Source: a virus
DNA length: 22,150 nt
Reading direction: 5' to 3' (one strand)
IMG/VR virus record: IMGVR_UViG_3300035162_001861
Coordinates: 1 to 22,150 of that record
Shown here one piece after another: positions 7,228 to 13,825 of this stretch (position 1 is the first letter of the stretch; each line of letters opens with the position of its first letter). The notes below the pieces were generated by a model, which saw only the letters and a program-made list of their open reading frames with translations, made no database searches and was not told the DNA's origin. The position numbers and the translations under genes are program-made.

Positions 7228-8041
7228 GTTTGATAGTCTTGCCGCCCATTAAATTATTCTTAATATCTAAGGCGCTTTTAGCTGTTCCATCTGGGTTTTT
7301 TGCTTGCGGCGCTTTGGGAACACCGTTCTTGTCACGTTTAATTTTAGCATGTGCCGCAACTGGATTGACTACTACACCTATGTTACTCGAAACAGTTGCT
7401 CCTGAAGTAGCTTCTTCCTTAACAGCATTTTTTGTCTGCATATAATCATATAGTTTCTTACCGCCATACAATAGTGCAACAACTGCCGCGGCAGGTAATG
7501 CATATTTTACTGCATAGCTTGCTAACTTTTGAATAGCAATGGTGCTAATTGCACCTTTAGTAATCTTGCCGATACTGTTAGCCCATCCAGATGCATCTGT
7601 CGGTGCAACTGTTAATAATTCTTTAACTGCGGCAGGATCTTTAACTGCGTCAGGCACCTTGCTTATAATGTCAGCAGGTGCTGGTGCTTTTGCTCCACCT
7701 GCAGGTCCACCTGCTCCTGTGCCCGGTGCTACTGTTGTTGTAGCATTAGCATCCCACCAAGCAAAGTCAGGTTCATCTCCAGTAATTTTTTTAAAGATAT
7801 CAAGTAATTCTTTGTCGTTTGGATTAGCTTGTATTTTATCCTGAAATTCTTTAGCAATTCTATCAGCAACATCAGGATCTTTTCCTTGTGCTGTTAGTGC
7901 GTTATAAATTTGTGACGCAGGACTTCTGTCACTCCATGCACCTGCAGGTCTACTACCAACTAATAAATCTAATGCGGCCCATAAAGGTGCCCATTCATTT
8001 AACGGTTGATTAATGTTATTTGTAAGTTCTCTCAGTCTCAT
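7223..8041 (-). CDS. Ala/Gly-rich phage protein with one TM segment and capsid-targeting-like leader
   Basis: A 272-residue protein. The N-terminus MRLRELTNNINQPLNE ends in an LxE site like those cut by the T4 gp21 prohead protease. Residues about 113-130 are Gly/Ala/Pro-rich linker, and a clear hydrophobic helix (YALPAAAVVALLYGG, about 181-195) follows an amphipathic stretch. The C-terminal part is basic. No catalytic motif is recognised. A GGTAAATA box (8047-8054) is placed so that transcription could start on the ATG itself. Possible internal head protein or one that inserts in a membrane during DNA entry; this is inference. Confidence 0.7.
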   Translation of the reverse strand: MRLRELTNNINQPLNEWAPLWAALDLLVGSRPAGAWSDRSPASQIYNALTAQGKDPDVADRIAKEFQDKIQANPNDKELLDIFKKITGDEPDFAWWDANATTTVAPGTGAGGPAGGAKAPAPADIISKVPDAVKDPAAVKELLTVAPTDASGWANSIGKITKGAISTIAIQKLASYAVKYALPAAAVVALLYGGKKLYDYMQTKNAVKEEATSGATVSSNIGVVVNPVAAHAKIKRDKNGVPKAPQAKNPDGTAKSALDIKNNLMGGKTIKR

Positions 8042-8046
8042 ACTAG

Positions 8047-8054
8047 TATTTACC
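8047..8054 (-). promoter_or_regulatory. Late-type promoter box GGTAAATA, apparently leaderless
   Basis: Minus-strand GGTAAATA shares six of eight positions with T4 TATAAATA. Its last A lies exactly six bases before the A of the ATG at 8041, which is the T4 distance between box and +1. A transcript from here would carry no ribosome binding site; GGGG within the box is upstream of the predicted start. Confidence 0.45.
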
Positions 8055-8055
8055 C

Positions 8056-8250
8056 CTAACTAGCAACCATACTAAATAATGCCGGGCCAAAACTACTTGC
8101 GGCCCAACCTAGTGCTACAAGTGTTACCACTCCGTATACTAGCCATTTTATTTTAAAGTCATCTACTACCATCTTTAGTCCAACTAGTTCGTTACCTAAT
8201 ACACGCAACGATACTTCTAATTTACCAATGTCGTCTTTTTCGTCAGCCAT
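8056..8250 (-). CDS. Small single-TM protein
   Basis: A 64-residue protein. An acidic, helical N-terminal half (about residues 1-33) is followed by one strong membrane segment WLVYGVVTLVALGWAASSFG (about 35-54) and a short hydrophobic tail. The arrangement, cytoplasmic amphipathic helix then a single span near the C-terminus, fits a small tail-anchored or membrane-tethering phage protein; pinholin-like action is possible but it lies outside the lysis cassette. It begins six bases after the HAD-fusion gene stop, with AAGGA ten bases before the ATG. Confidence 0.68.
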   Translation of the reverse strand: MADEKDDIGKLEVSLRVLGNELVGLKMVVDDFKIKWLVYGVVTLVALGWAASSFGPALFSMVAS

Positions 8251-8256
8251 AATATA

Positions 8257-9294
8257 TTATCCTTTTGCTTTTTTACGTCCAGCTTTCATATTAGCCATCC
8301 AGTGTGCCATACGTTGCTTTTCGCCACTGCTATTCTTTGCAGTTTTTCTTAAATCACTTACACTTGCTTTTGTATTCACGCCACTACGCTTGGCTAATCC
8401 TTTACGGCCTGGCTTTTTACCATCTGCAAAGTTTTCTTCTACCGGCTCTTCTATGTGTTGTTTTAATTCTTTTGCTGTACGTTCAAACTTATGATCTTTG
8501 TATTTAAATCCAATACCGCCTGCCGCTTCCCACGAAGCAACGTTCTTACCAAAGTCGTCGACTAGTATATTTGGAGTTCCATCTTTGTTTGTAGCGTATT
8601 GCGGTTTGTTGTTAGTAATGTATACGTTCTTAGGTGGAAAAAATGCTAGATTCTTTTCAATCCATTCACGCTTATGTGGCTCTGATTTGGGATCATCTGC
8701 AAGTGGTGTACTACATATATTGTATTCACCTTTAACTTGTTTGATTAAATTTAGTAATTGTTTTGCTTGCGGTAGTAATGGTAAGTCTAACCAAAACTGT
8801 TCTGTGTCACGTATTGCTTGCAGTGCTACATTAATGTCAATATTGTCAATCTTTCTATAATGATCAACTTTCATTAGTTTAGCCCACTCACCAAAGAAGT
8901 CTGCTAATACACCATCCATATCTACGTATATTTCACTTGCAGATGCTAGTTCGCCTAGTTTAGCTTCTGATAAATTTGATAACATGCTGTATTGTAGCAC
9001 ACTTTCGGTGTTGTTGTCAACCAAATTGTTTTTGCTTTCAGCCATTCCTAGGTTAAACAATACGTTTGTTTTAGAACCTTTAACTTTTTTACTTAGTGTA
9101 GCAGGACGTCCGTCTTTGTCTACCTTAAAGCCAAACTTAGCGGCTTGTTTTGTAATTTCATTAGGACCGACATCAACAGTGGTGTTAACACCTTTAACAA
9201 TACGGCCGCCGTTCTCTTGTATACGAAGAAAATGTTTGAAACTTCCTGGCTTAGGAACTTTGTTATCAAGGTCTTTTAAATTATGAAACTTCAT
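8257..9294 (-). CDS. HAD-superfamily 5'(3')-deoxyribonucleotidase-like protein with extra N-terminal domain and basic tail
   Basis: This 345-residue protein has three parts. Residues 1-115 are an unrecognised phage domain (starting MKFHNLKDLDNKVPKPGSF). Residues about 120-275 are a HAD phosphatase of the 5'-nucleotidase C type: motif I DMDGVLAD (D125 nucleophile, D127), motif II CSTPL (T196), a Lys in the KREW stretch, and motif III/IV LVDDF (D246, D247). Residues about 300-345 are a strongly basic, Lys/Arg-rich tail that could bind DNA. Members of the family dephosphorylate dNMPs. Its start overlaps the upstream gene's stop (ATGA). A nucleotidase fused to virion-like modules inside a late block is unusual; it may act on nucleotides from host DNA or in the capsid (inference). 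Confidence 0.8.
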   Translation of the reverse strand: MKFHNLKDLDNKVPKPGSFKHFLRIQENGGRIVKGVNTTVDVGPNEITKQAAKFGFKVDKDGRPATLSKKVKGSKTNVLFNLGMAESKNNLVDNNTESVLQYSMLSNLSEAKLGELASASEIYVDMDGVLADFFGEWAKLMKVDHYRKIDNIDINVALQAIRDTEQFWLDLPLLPQAKQLLNLIKQVKGEYNICSTPLADDPKSEPHKREWIEKNLAFFPPKNVYITNNKPQYATNKDGTPNILVDDFGKNVASWEAAGGIGFKYKDHKFERTAKELKQHIEEPVEENFADGKKPGRKGLAKRSGVNTKASVSDLRKTAKNSSGEKQRMAHWMANMKAGRKKAKG

Positions 9295-9530
9295 TTACGT
9301 TTACGCCCTCTAAGTCCTTGCGGCATATTAACAGCGCCACCGCCTTTTTTAGTCATTTTAGGTAAACTAAACCATAGTTTAAACCATTCATCTGTGCCGG
9401 GCTTAATATTCTTTTCACGTTCAATCTCACGTTTCTCAGTTCCGGTTTGACTAATGTTTTCTAGAGTGTACTCAGTGTAACCTTTATACTCGTTAACTCC
9501 TGCTAACTGTTTTAAACGTTCAATATCCAT
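9291..9530 (-). CDS. Small conserved phage protein
   Basis: A 79-residue protein with a helical, charged N-terminal half and a C-terminal stretch NIKPGTDEWFKLWFSLP followed by a Gly-rich, basic end (GLRGRKRK). The N-terminus MDIERLKQLAGVNE resembles start sequences of other late proteins in marine T4-like phages. The ATG sits one base after the stop of the nucleotidyltransferase gene, and its stop overlaps the HAD-fusion start by ATGA. Function unknown; a small structural or DNA-associated protein is likely from context. Confidence 0.7.
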   Translation of the reverse strand: MDIERLKQLAGVNEYKGYTEYTLENISQTGTEKREIEREKNIKPGTDEWFKLWFSLPKMTKKGGGAVNMPQGLRGRKRK

Positions 9531-9531
9531 A

Positions 9532-10518
9532 TTAACTCGCTCGTCTTACTTGATGATCAATTTTTAATTGAGTGAATAGTTTTGATGTTGTTTCAACACT
9601 AGTAAGCATTTTTTTAATACGATCTTCATGCTCTGGATTGTCTTCAACCTTTTTCATAAATGATTTTGCGGCATCTGGTTTAATAAAAATTAATCTACCA
9701 CTCCAAGCGGTTCCTTTTACAAAGAAACTTAAAAAATGTTCTTTGCCATCATTACGTGAACCAACCCAGTCAAGCACTTTTAGTTTGTTTGGGTCTTGCT
9801 GTTTAGGATCAGCGTTATTTGTTTTCTTAAATAATTTTAATTCAGCAACTTCTTCGTCACTTTCAGTTGTTTCATCGTGACTAAACCCAAGTGCATTACG
9901 CACATCATCAAACATTTGTTGTGCTACACTTTGATCCGGAACGCCTTGTTTAAAACTTTCAAAGTCATCTTGTGCGGCCGCTTCACGCATCTTGCTCGCA
10001 CTCATACCACTAGCATCGTTTGCTTCTTCGTCTCGGAACCCACCTTCTTCAACACTTACTTCTTTAATATTATAAGCAATGTTACCTGACTGATCAGGTG
10101 TGTTGTTATATGGAAGTATTTGTGATTCAAATTCTTTAACTCTATCTGATCCACAAACAAGTACTACTTTTTCGTAGCCTTTATTTTCTAGATGTTTCAT
10201 AACACTCATAATAGTGGTTAAACTTGGATCTGTACTGATAGGAATATTAAAAAACTTTTGTGCATAACTGAGCTTTGTTTTCCAATCTAATGGATTTTTA
10301 ATATTTGCTGTTCTATAATGTTTACTTGTTTTTCCTTTAGGAGTCAAGAATGGTGTTTGCGACATAGTTAAAAACAGCATTGGATTTCCGCCGTACTGTT
10401 TTGCTTTAGAATTAATAGCATCAACTAATACGCCATGACCAATAGTAGGAGGATTCATTCTACCAAATCCAATTACTGCGGTTTTAGTATTAGCTTCAAA
10501 TAAATTTCTTAGCCGCAT
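9532..10518 (-). CDS. Nucleotidyltransferase (cytidylyltransferase-like) with capsid-targeting-like leader
   Basis: A 328-residue protein. Residues about 12-180 form an HxGH-type nucleotidyltransferase: GFGRMNPPTIGHG has T25-I-G-H28 in place of HxGH, VLVCGSDR lies around 119-126, and SASKMR at 173-178 matches the (I/S)SSTxIR nucleotide-binding motif. The family transfers NMP from an NTP to small phosphates, as in NadM/NadR or CTP:phosphocholine enzymes; substrate here is unknown. The C-terminal about 100 residues are an unrecognised domain. The first eight residues MRLRNLFE are followed by Ala, an (L/I)xE|A site like the T4 capsid-targeting cut. GGAGG lies nine bases before the ATG, and the gene overlaps its upstream neighbour by 23 bases. 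Confidence 0.82.
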   Translation of the reverse strand: MRLRNLFEANTKTAVIGFGRMNPPTIGHGVLVDAINSKAKQYGGNPMLFLTMSQTPFLTPKGKTSKHYRTANIKNPLDWKTKLSYAQKFFNIPISTDPSLTTIMSVMKHLENKGYEKVVLVCGSDRVKEFESQILPYNNTPDQSGNIAYNIKEVSVEEGGFRDEEANDASGMSASKMREAAAQDDFESFKQGVPDQSVAQQMFDDVRNALGFSHDETTESDEEVAELKLFKKTNNADPKQQDPNKLKVLDWVGSRNDGKEHFLSFFVKGTAWSGRLIFIKPDAAKSFMKKVEDNPEHEDRIKKMLTSVETTSKLFTQLKIDHQVRRAS

Positions 10519-10840
10519 CCAAGTCTGCCTCCTGTGGATTTCTTTCGTTATCCATAACTTTACTCATCAAGTCTGCCTTTTCTTGATTAGTCATTAAGTC
10601 CTTAGGCAACTTGTTAATATCGTACTTGTTACAATAATGATTTAGACACTTATCAATCATTGGCATTACGTGTCCTTGAATTATTTTTTCGTTGTTAGCA
10701 CTTTTAATTTTATCCATGCAAGGCATGTAATGCTTTCTATAGAACCCTTCGTCATTTAGCATGTGAAAATGTAGGTCACTGCCTACATCATATGGTGTTT
10801 CTTCTGGTTGTTGTCGACTAAAAATTTCACGGATCATCAT
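10496..10840 (-). CDS. Conserved hypothetical phage protein
   Basis: With a start at 10838-10840 the protein is 114 residues, beginning MMIREIFSRQQPEETPYDVG. A longer frame from a GTG at 10876 is possible but would overlap the Cys-rich small gene, whereas this ATG comes one base after that gene's stop. The protein is helical and charged, with Cys at two sites and many Met and His (FHMLNDEGFYRKHYMPCMDK), and has no membrane segment. Its stop lies inside the nucleotidyltransferase start region (23-base overlap). Function not recognised; it is flanked by virion-type genes. Confidence 0.72.
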   Translation of the reverse strand: MMIREIFSRQQPEETPYDVGSDLHFHMLNDEGFYRKHYMPCMDKIKSANNEKIIQGHVMPMIDKCLNHYCNKYDINKLPKDLMTNQEKADLMSKVMDNERNPQEADLDAAKKFI

Positions 10841-10841
10841 A

Positions 10842-11015
10842 TCATTTATCTGCCTTGTTCTTAGCATGACAATCACAATGCTTGCAATTAGGTCCGCATT
10901 CGCATTCTGTTACAGGCTTACCGCAACATGCTTCTGGACACATTTCTGGAGATTCTTGTATTGCCATTAAACGATCGCCTAGTTCTCTAATTTGTTCTGC
11001 TACTGATTTTACCAT
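10842..11015 (-). CDS. Small Cys-rich, metallothionein-like metal-binding protein
   Basis: A 57-residue ORF (ATG at 11013-11015, stop at 10842-10844). The N-terminal 20 residues are a helical lead (MVKSVAEQIRELGDRL). The rest holds eight Cys and two His within 25 residues: C26, C30-C31, then C38-E-C40, C44, H46, C47, C49 and H50. The CxC and CxxCxC spacing of ECECGPNCKHCDCH is typical of metallothionein-like or compact zinc/iron clusters. GGAG lies nine bases before the ATG. It overlaps the upstream gene by seven bases and is followed one base later by the next start, so it sits in a coupled operon. The codon register and neighbours argue that it is real. Which metal it binds and its role are unknown. 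Confidence 0.82.
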   Translation of the reverse strand: MVKSVAEQIRELGDRLMAIQESPEMCPEACCGKPVTECECGPNCKHCDCHAKNKADK

Positions 11016-11419
11016 TTTCTACAACTCCAATATCTCGCTTTAGTGCGCGGTCCCGGATTATCACAGTTGTGCCTTGCTCTAAACGACTTACGTGCGCCCG
11101 GATTGTTTTTACGAATCTTCATAGCTTTACCTTTAACACTGCTTCCACCGTGTCCAAAGTTAACTTTTTTAGTGTTACCCGTCTTAGGATCTTTAACATA
11201 GACTTTAAACTTCTTAACATCGCCTTGCATAGGCTTGCCTAGTTTAACTGTACGTCCTTGATATTCTGCTTCGTCCATGATGTCATCTTCATTATAGTGC
11301 ATAACACCGTATGCTTCAAAGAACGCATCATCATCGTCATACGTTTCGTCGATAGCAACATCATTAATATACACTCTATCTTCAGCTTCTGTCAAGTAAT
11401 CTTTAAATGTCTTTGTCAT
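11009..11419 (-). CDS. Virion-type protein with capsid-targeting-like leader and conserved basic C-terminal domain
   Basis: A 136-residue protein. It starts MTKTFKDYLTE|A, strikingly like the T4 capsid-targeting sequence MKTYQEFIAE|A. Residues about 18-52 are very acidic (ETYDDDDAFFEA and following), and residues 55-136 are basic with the conserved marine-phage ending SFRARHNCDNPGPRTKARYW plus SCRKW. The two Cys may bind metal. AGGAG lies eight bases upstream, and a GATAAATA box at 11437-11444 puts the predicted transcript start exactly at that AGGAG. Probably an internal or head-associated protein processed by the prohead protease (inference from leader and context). Confidence 0.77.
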   Translation of the reverse strand: MTKTFKDYLTEAEDRVYINDVAIDETYDDDDAFFEAYGVMHYNEDDIMDEAEYQGRTVKLGKPMQGDVKKFKVYVKDPKTGNTKKVNFGHGGSSVKGKAMKIRKNNPGARKSFRARHNCDNPGPRTKARYWSCRKW

Positions 11420-11436
11420 AATTTAACTCCTATTAG

Positions 11437-11444
11437 TATTTATC
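11437..11444 (-). promoter_or_regulatory. Late-type promoter box GATAAATA
   Basis: Minus-strand GATAAATAC differs from T4 TATAAATA at one base. With the T4 distance the transcript starts at 11431, giving a 12-base leader that begins with AGGAG, the ribosome binding site of the 136-residue gene. It lies in the only gap between that gene and the one at 11460. Confidence 0.7.
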
Positions 11445-11459
11445 GTAGGGTTGCTTGAG

Positions 11460-12503
11460 TTACCTAACTATTGCTGTAATTTTAGGAAATGCTTCGCCTA
11501 TTCTAGTTGTAATAGGATATGCTGATTTAACAATTACTTGACAAACTTCTAACAGTTCAGGCAAGCTATCTGCATAGTTTGTTTGTGCCGGCTGTGTTCC
11601 TGCATCAATAAACAAAATACCCATACCTGCTACTTTAGCACCAAAGTATATATGTAAGTTTGCAAGTCCATGGAAGTATAATGCTTTTTCTGCATTACCT
11701 GCTTTGAGCTGTTCTCCAATTTGACTAATATATTCACTTTCACCAAAAAGAGACTGAATTACTTTAGTTGTATCACTGATGATATCTTCTGCTTTATCAG
11801 GATTATGTTTAATGGCTCCTACAACGTGTGCCATTGAATAACCGCTTTTTCCAGGTGTACCAAATATATCTTTGTATTTGTTAAGATAGTCTTGAGCATC
11901 ATTAAGGTATACTCTTGAATTATTTTTTACATCATCATCACTAAATCTGCCACCTGTTTTTCCGCCTTTTACTTCAATTTCTTGTCCGTTAGCAAGTACA
12001 GTTAGATCGCCTTTTTTACCTTTAGTTAAGTTTTTACTATGTGCTGAAAATAAAATTTCTCCTGGGCCAATACGTTGACCTGGTTGATACATAAGCATGT
12101 CATCAAAGTAATGTGCAGTCTGTTTTGAGTGATTATAATATGGAATAATCTTACTTATATCACTTGTTACTGCTCTAAGTTGCTTTCCATTAATCACTGT
12201 ATCTGTTTCTAAATCTTGAATAATTTTTTTCATTTCTTCAAAAGTTAAATCATTACCAATCATAAACTTAGCCATAATTTTATATTGGGCTTTGATATCT
12301 GCATCATCTATTTTAGACAAAGGTCCTGCTATTCGACTATACGAAGATTGATCTCTGCCTTTTTCGTCTGTCCCACCCATTGCTATTTGTATTAAGTTTT
12401 CAATTTTATCTAATACACGTGAGTTTGTGCCATCAGGTAAATTCATAACATCTTGTTTAATTTGCTTTAGATCAGCTTCTTTAATTATTTGACTATATCT
12501 CAT
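11460..12503 (-). CDS. PD-(D/E)XK nuclease-like phage protein with capsid-targeting-like leader
   Basis: A 347-residue protein. The first nine residues MRYSQIIKE followed by Ala form an (I/L)xE|A site like T4 capsid-targeting leaders. Residues about 147-185 contain GPGEILFSAH, then KKGDLTVLANGQEIEVKGGK: D166 and E177-V-K179 fit the D...ExK core of the PD-(D/E)XK nuclease fold, with E149 as the expected upstream acidic residue. The rest is helical and unrecognised, with a hydrophobic stretch near FGAKVAGMGILFIDAG. Its ATG overlaps the preceding acidic gene by one base (TAATG). If real, it could be a DNA-cutting enzyme carried in the virion; the assignment rests on one short motif. Confidence 0.68.
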   Translation of the reverse strand: MRYSQIIKEADLKQIKQDVMNLPDGTNSRVLDKIENLIQIAMGGTDEKGRDQSSYSRIAGPLSKIDDADIKAQYKIMAKFMIGNDLTFEEMKKIIQDLETDTVINGKQLRAVTSDISKIIPYYNHSKQTAHYFDDMLMYQPGQRIGPGEILFSAHSKNLTKGKKGDLTVLANGQEIEVKGGKTGGRFSDDDVKNNSRVYLNDAQDYLNKYKDIFGTPGKSGYSMAHVVGAIKHNPDKAEDIISDTTKVIQSLFGESEYISQIGEQLKAGNAEKALYFHGLANLHIYFGAKVAGMGILFIDAGTQPAQTNYADSLPELLEVCQVIVKSAYPITTRIGEAFPKITAIVR

Positions 12504-12769
12504 TATACACTTACCTCAATATCAAAACTATTGTATCCTAGATCAAAAAGTTTAATTGCTATGTTTTCTGCAACTACATCCGACTCTTCTTCTGTAAGAG
12601 CAACATGTGTCTCAACCATAAGAACTGTTTGACCTTCTTCGGATTCATTTAAAGAGTAATTAGTTTCACTCTCCATTAGTGCAGTTGATGCACTAGTTGC
12701 TACTTCTGATATGACAATATCATCTACTTCTTCAATTTTGTCAAAAATGATATTAATAAAATTTTCCAT
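12503..12769 (-). CDS. Small, very acidic hypothetical protein
   Basis: An 88-residue protein very rich in Glu and Asp, with almost no Lys or Arg after the first 15 residues. It alternates short helix-like stretches (INIIFDKIEEVDDIVISEV) with a C-terminal beta-like end. AAGGGTT lies directly before the ATG, and its stop overlaps the start of the PD-(D/E)XK-like gene (TAATG). Acidic partners of this size can be DNA mimics or antitoxin-like or assembly factors for a neighbour; here a partner of the nuclease-like protein would be a reasonable guess, without direct evidence. Confidence 0.65.
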   Translation of the reverse strand: MENFINIIFDKIEEVDDIVISEVATSASTALMESETNYSLNESEEGQTVLMVETHVALTEEESDVVAENIAIKLFDLGYNSFDIEVSV

Positions 12770-12777
12770 GTTAACCC

Positions 12778-13122
12778 TTAATGATTTAATCTAATACTGT
12801 TTACTGATCCATCAGTGTACACTAACTTAGCTCTTACCCAGACAAAGTTTCCAGTAAAGTTTGCATATTTAACGCTTGTTTCTGAACTACTAGCAGTATA
12901 CGTATGCACATCAAACCAATCACTGTCAATTGGAGTTGTAGCCAACGTACCTTGAATTGTTATAGTTCCTGCTAGACCGACATAGTCGTATTGAACTGTG
13001 TGGATACCATCACTACGTCCGTAGTAACCGTCCCCTTTAAAGTTTTCACTCGTGACAGTTACACTAGAACTGTCTCCTGGGTGTGTGTTTTCTGATAAGA
13101 TTATTTCGCTATTATTTGGCAT
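12778..13122 (-). CDS. Beta-rich structural protein (tail or neck accessory type)
   Basis: With the ATG at 13120-13122 the protein is 114 residues, starting MPNNSEIILSEN. It is beta-rich, Ser/Thr-rich and low in Lys, with VQYDYVGLAGTITIQGTLA and FTGNFVWVRAKLVYTDG, and ends RLNH. This pattern matches small virion accessory proteins common in cyanophages and pelagiphages. An upstream extension in the same frame exists but would overlap the preceding gene by about 70 bases and has no clear ribosome binding site. A late-type box sits six bases from the chosen ATG. Confidence 0.75.
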   Translation of the reverse strand: MPNNSEIILSENTHPGDSSSVTVTSENFKGDGYYGRSDGIHTVQYDYVGLAGTITIQGTLATTPIDSDWFDVHTYTASSSETSVKYANFTGNFVWVRAKLVYTDGSVNSIRLNH

Positions 13123-13126
13123 ACAA

Positions 13127-13825
13127 CTATTTATGCAAATCATTCTCGGAAACAATTTTTTCGATTCGTGCAATCTTGCCACCAAGTGCAATCTTTGCTA
13201 ACATAAGATACTTTTCAGATTTGACATAAAAGTAAAATCCTTCAATATATCCACCTCTTTCAATAGTTTTCTTTGCAACATTGCCTATTTTAATAGCATT
13301 TGGATTATTATCACAGTAAACAGCAAATGATTTACTTACAGATCTGCCAAGGTATACCTTAAAAGGCCATTCTACATTGCCCTTAACTATTAGTGTGTTA
13401 GCATTGGCTAGTAGAAAGTCTTGCGCTTCATCTGAACTAGGAACACTAAAGCTAACAGCATTAACTTTCTTAGATAATGTGTTAAGCCAGTCATGTTCGT
13501 TAGAGTAGATATCAAGATTGTGTCCTTCTATCCTAGTCATGCATACATCTTGATTAGTTTCAAGTGCTGTATAGATTACACAACCATCCATAAAGGTTTC
13601 TAAATTAATAATATTTGGGTTGGCGCGACTAGCTGTGCCGCGTCCCCTCCAATAGAATGGACTTTCTATCGGAAGGTCAGCTTCAGCTTGTTGTTGCATT
13701 GCATCTAATTTAGTTTTAGCAAAAATTAAATTCATGCCTCTAAATATAGATGCTATACTGTTCTTTATACGTAACTTGTATACGTACTTGTTATAGAACA
13801 GCTTACTCGTGGACTGTTTCAGCAT
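13127..13825 (-). CDS. Conserved hypothetical phage protein
   Basis: A 232-residue mixed alpha/beta protein. The first 35 residues are basic (KLFYNKYVYKLRIKNSIASI), followed by a Gln/Ala helix and the motif FYWRGRGTASRANPN. The C-terminal half has alternating beta-strands and Lys. No membrane segment or known catalytic motif was recognised. It overlaps the ClpA-like gene by 23 bases in another frame, so it is probably co-expressed from the sigma-70 promoter upstream of clpA. A substrate-adaptor role for ClpA cannot be excluded from the coupling but has no direct support. Confidence 0.72.
   Translation of the reverse strand: MLKQSTSKLFYNKYVYKLRIKNSIASIFRGMNLIFAKTKLDAMQQQAEADLPIESPFYWRGRGTASRANPNIINLETFMDGCVIYTALETNQDVCMTRIEGHNLDIYSNEHDWLNTLSKKVNAVSFSVPSSDEAQDFLLANANTLIVKGNVEWPFKVYLGRSVSKSFAVYCDNNPNAIKIGNVAKKTIERGGYIEGFYFYVKSEKYLMLAKIALGGKIARIEKIVSENDLHK
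13128..13135 (-). promoter_or_regulatory. Possible late-type promoter box CATAAATA, apparently leaderless
   Basis: Minus-strand CATAAATA covers the end of the upstream gene (His-Lys-stop). Its last A lies exactly six bases before the A of the ATG at 13122, the T4 box-to-+1 distance. It could be a leaderless start or a coincidence with coding sequence. Confidence 0.4.

Noticed and set aside
10841-10876. Longer start (GTG at 10876) of the hypothetical gene at 10496
   Set aside because: It would overlap the Cys-rich gene by 35 bases; the ATG at 10838-10840 follows that gene's stop by one base.
13123-13191. N-terminal extension of the structural gene at 12778
   Set aside because: The extra 23 residues overlap the upstream gene and do not look like the start of the beta-rich family; the ATG at 13120-13122 is preferred.
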